Counted from the stretch's first letter, positions 1 to 9,011 are shown. The stretch is DNA of 64,000 bases from Thiohalocapsa sp. (GCF_022340605.1 NZ_JAJDNQ010000089.1:1-64000), one strand, 5' to 3'. A program made the numbers and translations. Notes: generated by a model not told the origin, from the letters alone.

Positions 1-1577
1 CGCTTGGCAATGATCTCGGCCGGCAGGAAGTCCTTGAGCGCCTGCTTGAAGAACCAGCGCAACTGCGTGCGCTTGAGCTGCATGCCGGGCGGCACGGACG
101 CGGCGAACGCCAACATCCGATCGTCCAGCAGCGGGTAGCGCACATCGATGCCGGCGAGTTGGCAGGCCTGGTTGACCTTACGCAGGTCGTTGTCGGCGAG
201 GGTGAGCTTGAGATCGAGGTGCATCATCCGGTTGATGGCGGAAGCGCCACGCGTGCGGCCATAGACCTCGCGCAGGTTCGCAAGCGGCGCCGCGGTGTCG
301 ACGCGGGCCAGGAAATCCGGCTCGAAGATGTCCGCGAGCGGCGAGCGGTGCAGAAAATTGTAGGTCTCGAAGCGGTCCGGCAGCGGCACCTTCGCCTGCT
401 CGATATAGCTGCGGGCCTTGCGCAACGGCGGCACGGCGGCGAGGCCGGGAAGCGCGACGGCACCCTCCAGCAGCGCCCGCAGCGCTCCGGGCACGTTGGC
501 GTATTGCTCGAACAGCCATTGGTTGGCATAACGCTCGTTGCCGCCGAAGATCTCGTCGCCGCCGTCGCCGGCGAGCATGACGTCGATGCCGTCCGACTTG
601 GCGAAGCGCGCGCACAGGTAGGCCGGCACGATGGAGGCGTTGCCGAAGGGCTCGTCGCAGAAGGCGGCCACCCGCGGCACGGCCTCCACCACGTCCTGCG
701 CGGTGACGTAATACTCGCGCGGCCGGGTGTCGAAATGCCCCGCGGCGATGCGCGCGTATTCCATCTCGTCGAAGCCCGCGGCGTCGAAGCCGATGGAGTA
801 GGTCGGCACCGGCGCCTCCTGCAACCGCCGCCAGGTGCCGGCGACGCTGGAGCTGTCGGTGCCGCCGCTGAGGAAACAGCCGACGCTGCCGTCGCCCGCG
901 CCCGCGTCCCCGACCACCTCCGGCAGGAGCCGGCGAAACTCGCCACGCAGGTCCGCGAAGCGCGCGCGGCCCTCCCGGTACGGCATGTGCCAGTAGAAGC
1001 GCTCGGCGGCTGGGGCCTCGACGCCGTCGAAGCGCAGCACCTGCGCCGGCAGCAGTTTGCTGACGCCGGTGTAGATGGTCCCGGGGCTGGGGACCATGTG
1101 GAAGTAGACGTACTCGAACAGCGCCTGGTCATTGACCTCGAGTGCCGGCCCCGGCAGCGCGCGCAGCGCCCCAAGCCGGGTCGCGAAGCCGATGCAGCCG
1201 CCACGGCGCACCACATAGAGCCCGCGCGCACCCGCCCGGTCCACCGCCAGCAGCAGGCGACGGCGCCTCAGGTCCAGCAGCGCCAGCGCGAAGGGGCCAT
1301 GCAGCGCATCGAGCAGTTGCTCGCCGTCGCGGCGGTAGCGCTCGGCCAGCTCGGCGCCGGTGCTGCCGGCACTGTCCGACAGCATCAGCACGCAGTCGTC
1401 GTCCTGGTGGCAGATTCCGCCGGCAGCGCCGTTGATGCCGCCGTGGACGTCCGCCGCCTGCACCCGCCCCGCCCTGCCGACGGCCCCGGCGCCGTCCGCC
1501 TGGAGCATCGCCTCCAGCACCGCATCGCCCGCCGCCGGCTCCGGCAGCGCGCCGAACCATCCGCAAATCCCCTTCAT
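1..1577 (-). CDS. Asparagine synthase (glutamine-hydrolysing)-like amidotransferase, 3' end outside the window
   Basis: This reading frame runs from an ATG at 1577 to the window edge without a stop, about 525 residues, so the C-terminus is missing and it is absent from the ORF track. The N-terminal third resembles a class II glutamine amidotransferase domain (MKGICGWFG start). The second domain carries the ATP-pyrophosphatase PP-loop 'CFLSGGTDSSS' and the later 'MLAGDGGDEIFGG' motif typical of the AsnB family. AsnB-like enzymes amidate a carboxylate using glutamine nitrogen; the substrate may be aspartate or a specialised acceptor. Odd: the catalytic Cys of the glutaminase half is normally residue 2, but here the first Cys is residue 5, so glutaminase activity may be lost or the true N-terminus may differ. 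Upstream lies repeat DNA; no operon partner is visible inside the window. Confidence 0.85.
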   Translation of the reverse strand, partial: MKGICGWFGALPEPAAGDAVLEAMLQADGAGAVGRAGRVQAADVHGGINGAAGGICHQDDDCVLMLSDSAGSTGAELAERYRRDGEQLLDALHGPFALALLDLRRRRLLLAVDRAGARGLYVVRRGGCIGFATRLGALRALPGPALEVNDQALFEYVYFHMVPSPGTIYTGVSKLLPAQVLRFDGVEAPAAERFYWHMPYREGRARFADLRGEFRRLLPEVVGDAGAGDGSVGCFLSGGTDSSSVAGTWRRLQEAPVPTYSIGFDAAGFDEMEYARIAAGHFDTRPREYYVTAQDVVEAVPRVAAFCDEPFGNASIVPAYLCARFAKSDGIDVMLAGDGGDEIFGGNERYANQWLFEQYANVPGALRALLEGAVALPGLAAVPPLRKARSYIEQAKVPLPDRFETYNFLHRSPLADIFEPDFLARVDTAAPLANLREVYGRTRGASAINRMMHLDLKLTLADNDLRKVNQACQLAGIDVRYPLLDDRMLAFAASVPPGMQLKRTQLRWFFKQALKDFLPAEIIAK

Positions 1578-1987
1578 GTCTTCCCCCAGCTTGAACGCGC
1601 CGCGAGTATACGCGAGCCATCCGTGCCGGCGGCCACGGAGAGCTGCAATGCACTAGCGCAACAGCGCGCAAGTCGCGAGACCTTCTCAGATCGTTGTCGT
1701 TGTCGTTGTCGTAATCGTGCTCTCAACCGTGCGGCCAGTCGATTACGACTCCGATTCCGACCACGACAACGCGGGAGCCCGGTCTCGGAATTTCCGCAGC
1801 GAAGCCCTGCCACGTCGGGCATCTCCGAGAGTTGCGGTTTGTTATGGCCCGCGGGCGGCCACCAGGCCATAGTCCGGCCTTGTCCGCGGTTGCATCGCGC
1901 GCAATGCAGTGCAAACCTGCCGCGCGCGCCTGCGACCGCGCCTGCTGCCTCATGCCCTCTCAACCACGCTTTCGGGAGACCGACACC
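1578..1987. repeat. Intergenic repeat region with GTTGTC hexamer palindrome
   Basis: No gene is seen in this divergent gap. At 1691-1714 the hexamer GTTGTC is repeated about 3.5 times, followed by GTAATCG, and at 1738-1770 the approximate reverse complement (GATTACGACTCCGATTCCGACCACGACAAC in pieces) follows, so the array can fold into a long imperfect hairpin. The same design recurs at about 12.9, 21.7, 29.0 and 55.6 kb. Promoters for the divergent genes at 1577 and 1988 must lie here but none stands out. Confidence 0.6.
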
Positions 1988-2569
1988 ATGCACAAGCACA
2001 TCCTCGCCGGCTCCGTGCTGGCCCTGGCCGCGGCGCTCGCCGCCTCCAGCCTCAGCTTCGCCGAGACCACTGCGGACGACGCCGTTCAGGCCCGCGCGCT
2101 GATCAAGCAGTTCACCACCACGCTGCAGGGCGAGCTGAAGGCCGGGCTGCAGCAGGGCGGCCCGGTGGCGGCGGTCGAGGTCTGCAAGAAGGTCGCACCG
2201 GGCATCGCCGCCGACTTGTCCGAGCAATCCGGCTGGGACGTGGGCCGCACCAGCCTCAAGCCCCGCAACAAGGCGCTGAACACGCCGGACGCGTGGGAGC
2301 GGCAGGTGCTGGAGCAGTTCGAGTCCCGCAAGGCGCACGGCGAATCGCCCATGGGCATGAGCTACGCGTCCGTCGAGCAGACCGACGACGGCAAGGTCTA
2401 TCGCTACATGCAGGCCATTCCGACGCAGGAGGTCTGCCTCGCCTGTCACGGCAAGGACATCGCCCCGGACTTGGCCGCGGCACTGGACAAAGCCTATCCT
2501 GATGACCAGGCGCGCGGCTTCGAGCTCGGCGACATCCGCGGCGCCTTCACGCTGTCGAAGCCCAGGTAG
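1988..2569 (+). CDS. Secreted DUF3365 (Tll0287-like) heme-motif protein
   Basis: A 193-residue protein with a clear Sec signal peptide (MHKHILAGSVLALAAALAAS then cleavage near SFA). The mature part contains a single 'CLACH' CxxCH c-type heme-binding motif near residue 158 and the 'GWDVGRTSLKPRNKALNTPD' stretch characteristic of the DUF3365/Tll0287-like family, a PAS-like periplasmic heme-sensing or electron-carrying fold. The ATG at 1988 was chosen over the long upstream frame because it begins the signal peptide. It is probably periplasmic after cytochrome c maturation. It stands alone between repeat DNA and an unrelated hypothetical gene; the physiological role is unknown. Confidence 0.8.
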   Translation: MHKHILAGSVLALAAALAASSLSFAETTADDAVQARALIKQFTTTLQGELKAGLQQGGPVAAVEVCKKVAPGIAADLSEQSGWDVGRTSLKPRNKALNTPDAWERQVLEQFESRKAHGESPMGMSYASVEQTDDGKVYRYMQAIPTQEVCLACHGKDIAPDLAAALDKAYPDDQARGFELGDIRGAFTLSKPR

Positions 2570-2678
2570 TCAGTCCGACGACGGCAATGCGGCGGCCACC
2601 CGATGGCGGCATTGGGCGGCTGCATTGGGCGGCTCGACGGCGTTATATCAACAGCGCCGCGCGGGGGACGTCCAGGAC

Positions 2679-3206
2679 ATGCCGGAGGATCGCTACAACA
2701 TCGTCTTCGCCGGAAAGCTGCTGAGCGGAACCGACCCCGCCAGGACACGGGAGAAGCTGGGCAGCACCTTCCGGCTCGATGACGCCCAGCTCGACAACCT
2801 CTTCAGCGGCCGGCCCGTGGTGGTGAAGCGCGACGTGGACCTGATCACGGCGACGCGCTTCCAGCAGGCCTTCCTCGCCGCCGGGGCACGGACCGAGATC
2901 GAGACGGTGACAGCACCGGTGAAGCTGTCGGCGTCCGCGGACGCGGCGCAAGCGCCGAGCAGGGCTACCGAGACTTCAACCCGCGCCGACGGTCCCCTTG
3001 CACTGGCGCCCGTCGGTGCCCCGCTCGACGAGATCGACGACCGGGGTCCGCCACGCCATCCCGATACCAGCGCATTGAGCCTGGTCCCCGGCGACGGCTG
3101 GGATCTCGCGGACTGCGCCCCGCCCCCGGTGCCGATCCCCGAGCTCGACCTGACCGACCTGACCCTGGCGCCCCTCGACGGCCGCCGACCGGACGATGGA
3201 CAATAG
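2679..3206 (+). CDS. Conserved hypothetical protein with an N-terminal 'FAGKLLSG' domain
   Basis: A 175-residue protein starting at ATG 2679. The first 75 residues (MPEDRYNIVFAGKLLSG, then a pattern of 'REKLGSTFRL', 'LFSGRPVVVKRDVD', 'AFLAAGARTEI') match an N-terminal module I remember from gammaproteobacterial membrane or secretion-associated hypotheticals, usually followed by a disordered or membrane tail. Here the second half is low-complexity and acidic/proline-rich, with no membrane segment. It follows the DUF3365 gene by 109 bases and precedes the oxidoreductase by 41 bases. Function unknown. Confidence 0.65.
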   Translation: MPEDRYNIVFAGKLLSGTDPARTREKLGSTFRLDDAQLDNLFSGRPVVVKRDVDLITATRFQQAFLAAGARTEIETVTAPVKLSASADAAQAPSRATETSTRADGPLALAPVGAPLDEIDDRGPPRHPDTSALSLVPGDGWDLADCAPPPVPIPELDLTDLTLAPLDGRRPDDGQ

Positions 3207-3247
3207 CCGGCTGTGTATCAGCAGCCAGCCACGCCAAGCGTCCTTTC

Positions 3248-4507
3248 ATGAGCGAGCCCATGAGCGAGCAGTCCCCCACTCACATCGTCATCGGCGGCGG
3301 TATCAGCGGCCTCAGTGCCGCCCACTACGCCGCCCGCCATGCGCCCCACGGCGCTGCCAAGAACGGCCACGACACCCTCGTGCTCGAGGCCGACGACCGC
3401 CCCGGCGGCTGCATGCACACGCGTGCCTTCGCGAACCTCAACGGCTTCTGGGTGGAGGCCGGCAGCCACAGCTGCTTTAACAGCTACGGCAACCTGCTCG
3501 GCATCATGGAAACGCTCGGCATCCTGGACCGCGCAACGCCCAAGGCCAAGCTCAGTTACAAGCTCTGGCGCGGCGGCAAGCGCACGTCCATCCTCTCCGC
3601 GCTACACCTGTTCGAGCTGGTGGGGTCGCTGCCGAAGCTCTTCGGCGGCGACAAAGCCGGCGCCAGCGTGCGCGAGTACTACGGCCGCGGCCTCGGCCAG
3701 AAGAACTATCGGGACCTGTTCGGCCCGGCGTTCCGCTCGGTCATCTGCCAGCCGGCGGACGACTTCCCGGCCGAGGCCCTGTTCCGCAAGAAGCCCCGGC
3801 GCAAGGACGTGCTGCGCAGCTTCACCATGCCCGGCGGTCTGAACGACATTCCCGTGTCCATCGCCGAGACGCCCGGCGTCACCCTGGCCACCGGCAAGCC
3901 GGTGACGGCCGTCGAGCGCGCCGGTGAAGGCTTCGCGGTCACCTGCACCGACGGCAGCCGATATACCTGCGAGTGGCTGACGCTCGCCGTGCCGCCGGAC
4001 GTGGCCGCCCGGCTCCTCGCCGACGTGGCGCCAGCTGCCGCCGCCATCGTCGGCCGCATCGGCATGGCCGAGATCGACACCCAGCTCCTGGTGCTCGACA
4101 AGGCCCATCTCGGCATCGACCCGCTGGCCGGCTTCATCAGCGTGGATGGCGCCTTTCTGTCCGCCGTGACGCGGGACTTTCTGGACGACCCGCGGCTGCG
4201 CGGCTTCGCGTTCCACTTCCCGGGCGATCTGCTGGACGAGGACGCGCGCATCGAGGCCGCCTGCCGGGCATTGGATGCCGAGCCCGGGCAGGTGCTCGCG
4301 TCGGCCAGCGTCCGCAACCGACTGCCGGCGCTGCGCAAGGGCCATGCGGAGCAGGTGGCGGCGCTGGACCATGCGCTGGCCGACGGGCGGCTCGGCCTCA
4401 CCGGCAACTGGTTCCTGGGCGTGTCCATCGAGGACTGCGTCACCCGCAGCCGCAGCGAGCACGAGCGGCGCTTCGGCGCCCTGCCGGAGCCGGCCGCGGC
4501 CGCCTGA
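3248..4507 (+). CDS. FAD-dependent protoporphyrinogen-oxidase-like / amine oxidoreductase
   Basis: A 419-residue protein opening with a dinucleotide-binding beta-alpha-beta motif, 'HIVIGGGISGLSAAHYAA', followed by an acidic residue cluster 'LVLEADDRPGGCMHT' that binds the ADP part of FAD, as in the HemY/carotenoid-desaturase/amine oxidase superfamily. A C-terminal 'LTGNWFLGVSIEDCV' is the usual FAD-closing motif. The family includes oxygen-dependent protoporphyrinogen oxidases and related dehydrogenases, but the exact substrate cannot be assigned. An alternative start is the ATG at 3260 (MSEQSP). No clear operon partner; a REP cluster follows immediately downstream. Confidence 0.8.
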   Translation: MSEPMSEQSPTHIVIGGGISGLSAAHYAARHAPHGAAKNGHDTLVLEADDRPGGCMHTRAFANLNGFWVEAGSHSCFNSYGNLLGIMETLGILDRATPKAKLSYKLWRGGKRTSILSALHLFELVGSLPKLFGGDKAGASVREYYGRGLGQKNYRDLFGPAFRSVICQPADDFPAEALFRKKPRRKDVLRSFTMPGGLNDIPVSIAETPGVTLATGKPVTAVERAGEGFAVTCTDGSRYTCEWLTLAVPPDVAARLLADVAPAAAAIVGRIGMAEIDTQLLVLDKAHLGIDPLAGFISVDGAFLSAVTRDFLDDPRLRGFAFHFPGDLLDEDARIEAACRALDAEPGQVLASASVRNRLPALRKGHAEQVAALDHALADGRLGLTGNWFLGVSIEDCVTRSRSEHERRFGALPEPAAAA

Positions 4508-4514
4508 GCCAGCC

Positions 4515-4690
4515 CGTGGCACGTCGCGGCGGGGACGCCGCTCCCACAGCCGCGCCGCGCCCACCCGTGGGAGCGCCATCCCCGGCGCGATTCAGCGCCC
4601 GACCGTGATTCATCGCGGTGGGGACGCCGCTGCCACAGCCGCGCCGCGCCCGCCCGTGGGAGCGCCGCCCCCGGCGCGATTCGACGCCAG
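4515..4690. repeat. Cluster of GC-rich REP-like repeats (family C)
   Basis: Alternating copies of GCGGGGACGCCGCTCCCACA and its near reverse complement GTGGGAGCGCCATCCCCGGCGCGA occur twice in tandem here, giving nested hairpins. Single or paired copies recur near 8.7, 16.13, 38.56 and 61.5-61.6 kb. This is the widespread 'GTGGGAGCGGCGTCCCC' REP type of high-GC gammaproteobacteria. It sits between two codirectional genes. Confidence 0.75.
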
Positions 4691-4713
4691 CCACGCACAG
4701 ACAGCAGACATCG

Positions 4714-5250
4714 ATGCCAAGCCTCCCTGCTCCGCACGACATCCCCCGCATCACCGCGCTTCGATACCCGCGGGCGAAAACCCTGAACGATCCGCTGGCG
4801 TTGGCCTTCGCCGGACTCGATGACACGGACTTCACGCACCGATCGCATTACATCGACGGCCGCTTCGAGAACCTCTATCTGGACCGCGAGCGCCTGCCCG
4901 GGCTGGACGACCTGCTGCGCTTCGCAACCGCTGCGGCCGCAGCGCGCCTGGGGCTGGAGTGCCCGCCCCTGCGCTGCGGCTTCTGGCTCAACGCCATGCC
5001 GCCCGGCAGCAGCACCAGCAGGCACAGCCACGAGGAGAACGACGAACTGCTGGCCGGTGTCTACTACGTGGCCGTGCCGGAGGCGAGCGGCGACGTCGTC
5101 TTCGCCGACGACCCCTTCGCGATCCGCGTCACGCCACGGCCGGGCCAGCTGCTGCTGTTCCCGCCGGCGCTGCCGCACTGGGTGGAGCCGCACCGCGGCG
5201 AGGGGCTCAGGCTGTCGGTGGCCCTCAACTTTGGACCGAAAAACGCCTGA
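4714..5250 (+). CDS. Putative 2OG-Fe(II) oxygenase family protein
   Basis: A 178-residue protein starting at ATG 4714. It resembles the short TIGR02466-like group of putative 2-oxoglutarate/Fe(II) dioxygenases: an N-terminal 'YPRAKTLNDPLALAF' segment, a central 'STSRHSHEENDELLAGVYYV' that supplies candidate iron ligands, a 'RPGQLLLFPPALPHWVEPHRGEG' stretch with the distal His, and a C-terminal 'LRLSVALNF' strand. The metal-binding HxD/E-H triad is plausible (HSHEEN and PHWVEPH) but not certain. Substrate unknown. It is one of three 2OG-Fe(II)-type genes in this window. It converges on the membrane protein gene that ends at 5269. Confidence 0.65.
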   Translation: MPSLPAPHDIPRITALRYPRAKTLNDPLALAFAGLDDTDFTHRSHYIDGRFENLYLDRERLPGLDDLLRFATAAAAARLGLECPPLRCGFWLNAMPPGSSTSRHSHEENDELLAGVYYVAVPEASGDVVFADDPFAIRVTPRPGQLLLFPPALPHWVEPHRGEGLRLSVALNFGPKNA

Positions 5251-5268
5251 GACCAGCGACAATCGGCG

Positions 5269-5667
5269 CTAATCCCGGACGATGATGCGCTCCACCTCCG
5301 ACACCCTGATCTGCCGGCCATCGAGGGTGCGGACGCTGTGGTCACCGACGTCGGTGCGCCGCGCCTCGAAGCGCTCGATGCTGCCGGTGATGGGATTCGC
5401 GACCTCCACGGTCACGACGTCGTGGCCACGCGTCCAGCGCTGCCAGAGCGCCAGGCCGCTGCCCGCCAGCATGACCACCACCACGAGTGCGGCGGCGATC
5501 TGGATCAGGCTGCGGCGCGAGCGCGGGCCAGCCGCGCGACCGGCCGCCTGCGCCCGCCGCCCGGCCCCGTCGGACCTGAGCCCGGACCTGATCTCGGCCG
5601 CGCGCTCGCGGATCGCATAGAAGGCCAGCACGATGATGGCCACGGTGAGGAGAAGCTTACCGAGCAT
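5269..5667 (-). CDS. Small two-helix membrane protein, hypothetical
   Basis: A 132-residue protein with an N-terminal membrane helix (LLLTVAIIVLAFYAI), an arginine/alanine-rich linker, a second helix (LIQIAAALVVVVMLAGSGLALW) and a C-terminal soluble tail of about 55 residues that looks beta-rich (VVTVEVANPITGSIERFEARR...). No family recognised. It is convergent with the oxygenase gene, with 18 bases between the stops. Confidence 0.6.
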   Translation of the reverse strand: MLGKLLLTVAIIVLAFYAIRERAAEIRSGLRSDGAGRRAQAAGRAAGPRSRRSLIQIAAALVVVVMLAGSGLALWQRWTRGHDVVTVEVANPITGSIERFEARRTDVGDHSVRTLDGRQIRVSEVERIIVRD

Positions 5668-5754
5668 GGATGTGGGTTGACCGGGGTTGTCGCCGGTCGA
5701 TGCCGCCGCTAGGGTGCGAAAGTGGCGCTGTTGCCAGAACCTGTGAGTGGGTGC

Positions 5755-5920
5755 CGCGTTGAGACTGTGAAAGTATTGCTCGCAACTCCAGAAAAGAGCG
5801 GATCGTAGGTCGGGTTAGCGATAGCGTAACCCGACTATCAACGGCGCACCGTCGCCCGTCGTCAGGTTACGCTGCGCTCTCCCCTTATCAATAGCTGACT
5901 ACACCGAATACTTTGACGGT
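5755..5920. repeat. Intergenic palindromic repeat (family B)
   Basis: Contains GGTCGGGTTAGCGATAGCGTAACC as a strong palindrome, a second partly matching copy (GTCAGGTTACGCTGCGCTC), and on both flanks the tail GAGACTGTGAAAGTATT or its complement ACACCGAATACTTTGACGGTCT. The same palindrome plus tail recurs at 13.03, 22.8, 31.1, 55.7 and 61.4-61.65 kb. The remainder of the 5668-5998 gap shows no gene. Confidence 0.75.
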
Positions 5921-5998
5921 CTCGTTGCGACGCGAGCGACCGCTCGGCACGCGGGCGATGTCGCCGCCCGCCCGCAGTCACCCTGCTTGGAGTCTCCC

Positions 5999-6664
5999 GT
6001 GCAACTGATGCGCAACATCCGATGCCTCGGCACCATACTCGGCTGCCTCCTGCTGCTGCAAGGCTGCGACGAGCCGCCGAAGCCAAGCGGCAATTTCCAT
6101 CACGCCGTGGAGACCGCGGACCTGGTGCAGATCAAGCGCCACCTGTACTGGGGGACGGACGCGAACACGCCGGGGCCGGGTGGCGAACTGCCGCTCGGCA
6201 TCACCGCGCGCCATGGCGATGTCGCCGTCGCCAAAGAGCTCATCAAGCACGGTGCGAACCCGAACCGCGCCGGCCCGGACGGCCGCACGCCGCTGACGGT
6301 GGCGCTCGAGCACGGCAAGGTGCCCATGGCGGAGCTGCTGCTGCGCAATGGCGCCGACGATGACCCGCAGGCGCTGCTGCGCGAGCTGGTGCAGGAGTCG
6401 CTGCTCGACCGCGACACGCTGGCGCTGCTGCTGAGCCAGGGCGCGACGCTCGATACCGCGGGCGCGGACGGCCGGACTCCGCTGGCGATCGCCGTCGACA
6501 CCGACAACATCAACATCGCCAAGCTGCTGCTGGAGCGGGGCGCACCGCTCGCGCCGGGCCAGCCGCCCAAGGACGCCGGCAGCGCCGCGCCCGTGCCCAC
6601 CGCGGCCGACATCGAGGACCCGCTGATGGCGCAGTTATTGCGGCGTTACGGGGTTATTGAATAA
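5999..6664 (+). CDS. Ankyrin-repeat lipoprotein
   Basis: A 221-residue protein with a lipoprotein signal peptide ending in the lipobox 'LLLLQGC', so it is probably anchored in a periplasmic-facing membrane. Behind it are about four ankyrin repeats: 'GGELPLGITARHGDVAVAKELI', 'DGRTPLTVALEHGKVPMAELLL', a degenerate third and 'DGRTPLAIAVDTDNINIAKLLL'. These are protein-interaction modules. The GTG at 5999 has a GGAG six bases upstream; the ATG at 6008 is the alternative. No operon partner; a short gap separates it from the antiporter gene. Confidence 0.8.
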   Translation: MQLMRNIRCLGTILGCLLLLQGCDEPPKPSGNFHHAVETADLVQIKRHLYWGTDANTPGPGGELPLGITARHGDVAVAKELIKHGANPNRAGPDGRTPLTVALEHGKVPMAELLLRNGADDDPQALLRELVQESLLDRDTLALLLSQGATLDTAGADGRTPLAIAVDTDNINIAKLLLERGAPLAPGQPPKDAGSAAPVPTAADIEDPLMAQLLRRYGVIE

Positions 6665-6781
6665 GGGAAGGCGCGGAGCAAGAGGTACGGAGTACTTGGT
6701 GCCTAAGCCCCGGTGCGGGCTCGTTGGCACTTGGCTTCATGGCAGTAACCTCCTGAAGACCTGAGACCCCACGGAGCGCCC

Positions 6782-8629
6782 ATGCACCACCTGACCGAGA
6801 TCCTCGCCCTACTGATGGTGCTCGGCATCGGCGCGCAGTGGCTCGCGTGGCGCTTCCAGGTGCCGGCCATCGTGCTGCTGAGTGCCTTTGGCCTGCTGAT
6901 CGGCCCGGTACTGGGCATCCTGCGGCCGAGCGAGGCCCTGGGGGATGCCTACCAGCCGATCATCAAGCTCGCCGTGGCCGCCATCCTGTTCGAGGGCGGG
7001 CTGTCGCTCAGGTTCGCTGAGCTGAAGCAGTCCGCCACGGTATTGCGCCGGCTCACCACCGTCGCCGTGGCGCTGTCGCTGACCCTGACCGCGTGGGCCG
7101 CGCATCGCATCGTCGGCATGGACTGGGCGGTAGCACTGGTGTTCGGCGCCATCACGGTGGTGACCGGGCCGACGGTGATCCTGCCGCTGCTGCGCCAGGC
7201 GCGCCTGAAGCGCCGCCCCGCGACCTTCCTGAAGTGGGAAGGCATCGTCAACGATCCCACCGGTGCGGTGCTGACGGTGGTGATGTTCGACTACTTCGTC
7301 GGCGCCGACGCGGGGCACCTGGGCGAGACCTTCGCGCACCTCGGCGCCGGCGTCGGCGTGGCGCTGCTGCTGGGCGGCGTCGGTGGCTGGGCGCTGGGAC
7401 GCGCCTTCCTCGCCGGACTGGTGCCGGAGTACCTCAAGGGCGCCGTGGCGCTGGCGGCCGCGCTCGGCGCCTATGCGCTCTCCAACCAGGTGCTGGAGGA
7501 GGCCGGCCTCATCGCCGCGACGGTGATGGGCGTGGTCCTCGGCAACATGAGCCTGCCGAGCATCGCCGAGATCCGCCGCTTCAAGGAGTACATCGCGGTA
7601 TTGCTGGTCTCCGGCATCTTTCTGCTGCTGACGGCAGACCTCGACCCGCACATCCTGGCCGCACTGGACTGGCGCAGCGCGGCGCTGATCGCCGCGGTGG
7701 TTCTCGTGGTGCGGCCGGTGGTGGTATGGACCGCCACCATCGGCGCCGGCATGAGCTGGCAGGAGCGCGCGCTGGTGGGCTGGATCGCGCCGCGCGGCGT
7801 GGTCGCCGCGGCCGTGGCCGGCGTGTTCGGCCCGCTGCTGGCCGAGCACGGCATGGACGGTGCCGAGCTGCTGCTGCCGCTGGTGTTCGTGCTGATCCTG
7901 GTGACCGTGGTGCTGCACGGCTTCAGTCTTCGCTGGCTGGCGCGCGGGCTGCACCTCAGCGCCCAGCGCCAGGGCGGTCTCATCCTCGCCGGCGCCGGCG
8001 CCTGGAGCAGCGGACTCGCGAAGAAGCTGCACGAGTTGGAGGTGCCGGTGATCGTCGCCGACAGCGCCTGGCACCGGCTGCGCGCCGCGCGCCAGGCCGG
8101 CGTGCCGGTGTACTTCGGCGAACTATTGTCCGAGCACGCCGAGCACTCGCTGGAGCTGGGCGCCTTCAGCAGCCTGCTGGCCACCACCAACAACGACGCC
8201 TACAACGCCCTGGTATGCGCCCGCTTCGCGCCGGAGCTCGGCCGGCAGAACATCTTCCAGCTCGCCACAGGCGAGGTGGCCGAGCCGCGCAAGCCCTCGC
8301 CCGAGCTGCGCGGCCGCACCGCCATGAGCGACGAGATCCTGTACGAGGACCTGCAACGGCGCTGGTACCAGGGCTGGAGCTTCCGCTGTAGCACCCTCAC
8401 CGAGACCTTCGACGTGGAGATGCTCAAGACCGCGCTGCCGGACGACGCCGTGCCGGTGCTGGTGATCGGCCCAAAGCAGGAGGTGCGCATGCTGGAGGCC
8501 GGCAAGGGGCTGCGCGCCGAGCCGGGCGAAGACGTGATCTGGTTCGGGCCCAAGGCCGCCGAGGCCGAGCCGAGGGACCCCGCCGACAATGGCACCACGG
8601 CGGCGGAGAAGCCGAGGCCGTTGGTTTAG
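6782..8629 (+). CDS. CPA1-type cation:proton antiporter with cytosolic TrkA-like tail
   Basis: A 615-residue protein with about 12-13 predicted membrane segments in the first 400 residues and the transport-site 'GIVNDPTGAVLTVVMFDYF' containing the Asn-Asp pair expected for electroneutral Na+(K+)/H+ exchangers of the NhaP group. Residues from about 395 onward form a soluble nucleotide-binding-like domain ('GGLILAGAGAWSSGLAKKLHE', 'PVIVADSAWHRLRAA') followed by a further regulatory region. It likely exchanges Na+ or K+ for H+ across the inner membrane for pH and salt homeostasis. Alone in its transcription unit as far as seen. Confidence 0.9.
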   Translation: MHHLTEILALLMVLGIGAQWLAWRFQVPAIVLLSAFGLLIGPVLGILRPSEALGDAYQPIIKLAVAAILFEGGLSLRFAELKQSATVLRRLTTVAVALSLTLTAWAAHRIVGMDWAVALVFGAITVVTGPTVILPLLRQARLKRRPATFLKWEGIVNDPTGAVLTVVMFDYFVGADAGHLGETFAHLGAGVGVALLLGGVGGWALGRAFLAGLVPEYLKGAVALAAALGAYALSNQVLEEAGLIAATVMGVVLGNMSLPSIAEIRRFKEYIAVLLVSGIFLLLTADLDPHILAALDWRSAALIAAVVLVVRPVVVWTATIGAGMSWQERALVGWIAPRGVVAAAVAGVFGPLLAEHGMDGAELLLPLVFVLILVTVVLHGFSLRWLARGLHLSAQRQGGLILAGAGAWSSGLAKKLHELEVPVIVADSAWHRLRAARQAGVPVYFGELLSEHAEHSLELGAFSSLLATTNNDAYNALVCARFAPELGRQNIFQLATGEVAEPRKPSPELRGRTAMSDEILYEDLQRRWYQGWSFRCSTLTETFDVEMLKTALPDDAVPVLVIGPKQEVRMLEAGKGLRAEPGEDVIWFGPKAAEAEPRDPADNGTTAAEKPRPLV

Positions 8630-9011
8630 GAACAGCGGAGTGCGAGTGCGGAGTGCGGAGTGCGCCCGCGCCGGCGGCCCGCCCCTGTGGGAGCGGCCTC
8701 CCCGCCGCGATGGGCCGCTCGTCGCGCCGGGGACGGCGCTCCCACAGCGGGTGCCCGAGTCGTGATGGGAGCCGGCGGGGCTCGCCGCGGCGAATCGACC
8801 TAGCCCGCGCTGCCGCCCAGCCCCGACGCCGGCGCCTGCCCAGAGCGTGCAGGAAAAAACCCGCGTAGGTCGAGCTGAGGAATGAAGCCCGACACGGCGC
8901 TCAATACAGCCGCCTGATCGTCATAGCCGCCTGCTCGTCGGGCCTCCTGCGTCGGCCCGACCTGCAGAGGCCACGTGACACCGAGGCTCCACAGTCTTTC
9001 CGTCCCTCTTC
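8630..9011. repeat. Repeat-rich convergent gap
   Basis: No gene seen. It begins with short direct repeats (GTGCGGA-type units at 8638-8666), continues with family C REP copies (GTGGGAGCGGCCTCCCCGCC at about 8685-8710 and its inverse by 8760) and ends with a GTAGGTCGAGCTGAGGAATGAAGCCCGACA-like stretch (about 8865-8895) that recalls family B. It lies between the convergent antiporter and CPBP genes. Confidence 0.6.

Noticed and set aside
159-2102. 647-codon plus-strand ORF
   Set aside because: It is the antisense shadow of the asparagine synthase gene and lacks any protein family pattern.
3706-5262. 518-codon minus-strand ORF
   Set aside because: Runs antisense through two clearly real genes and the REP cluster; translated repeats give Arg/Ala-rich low-complexity sequence.
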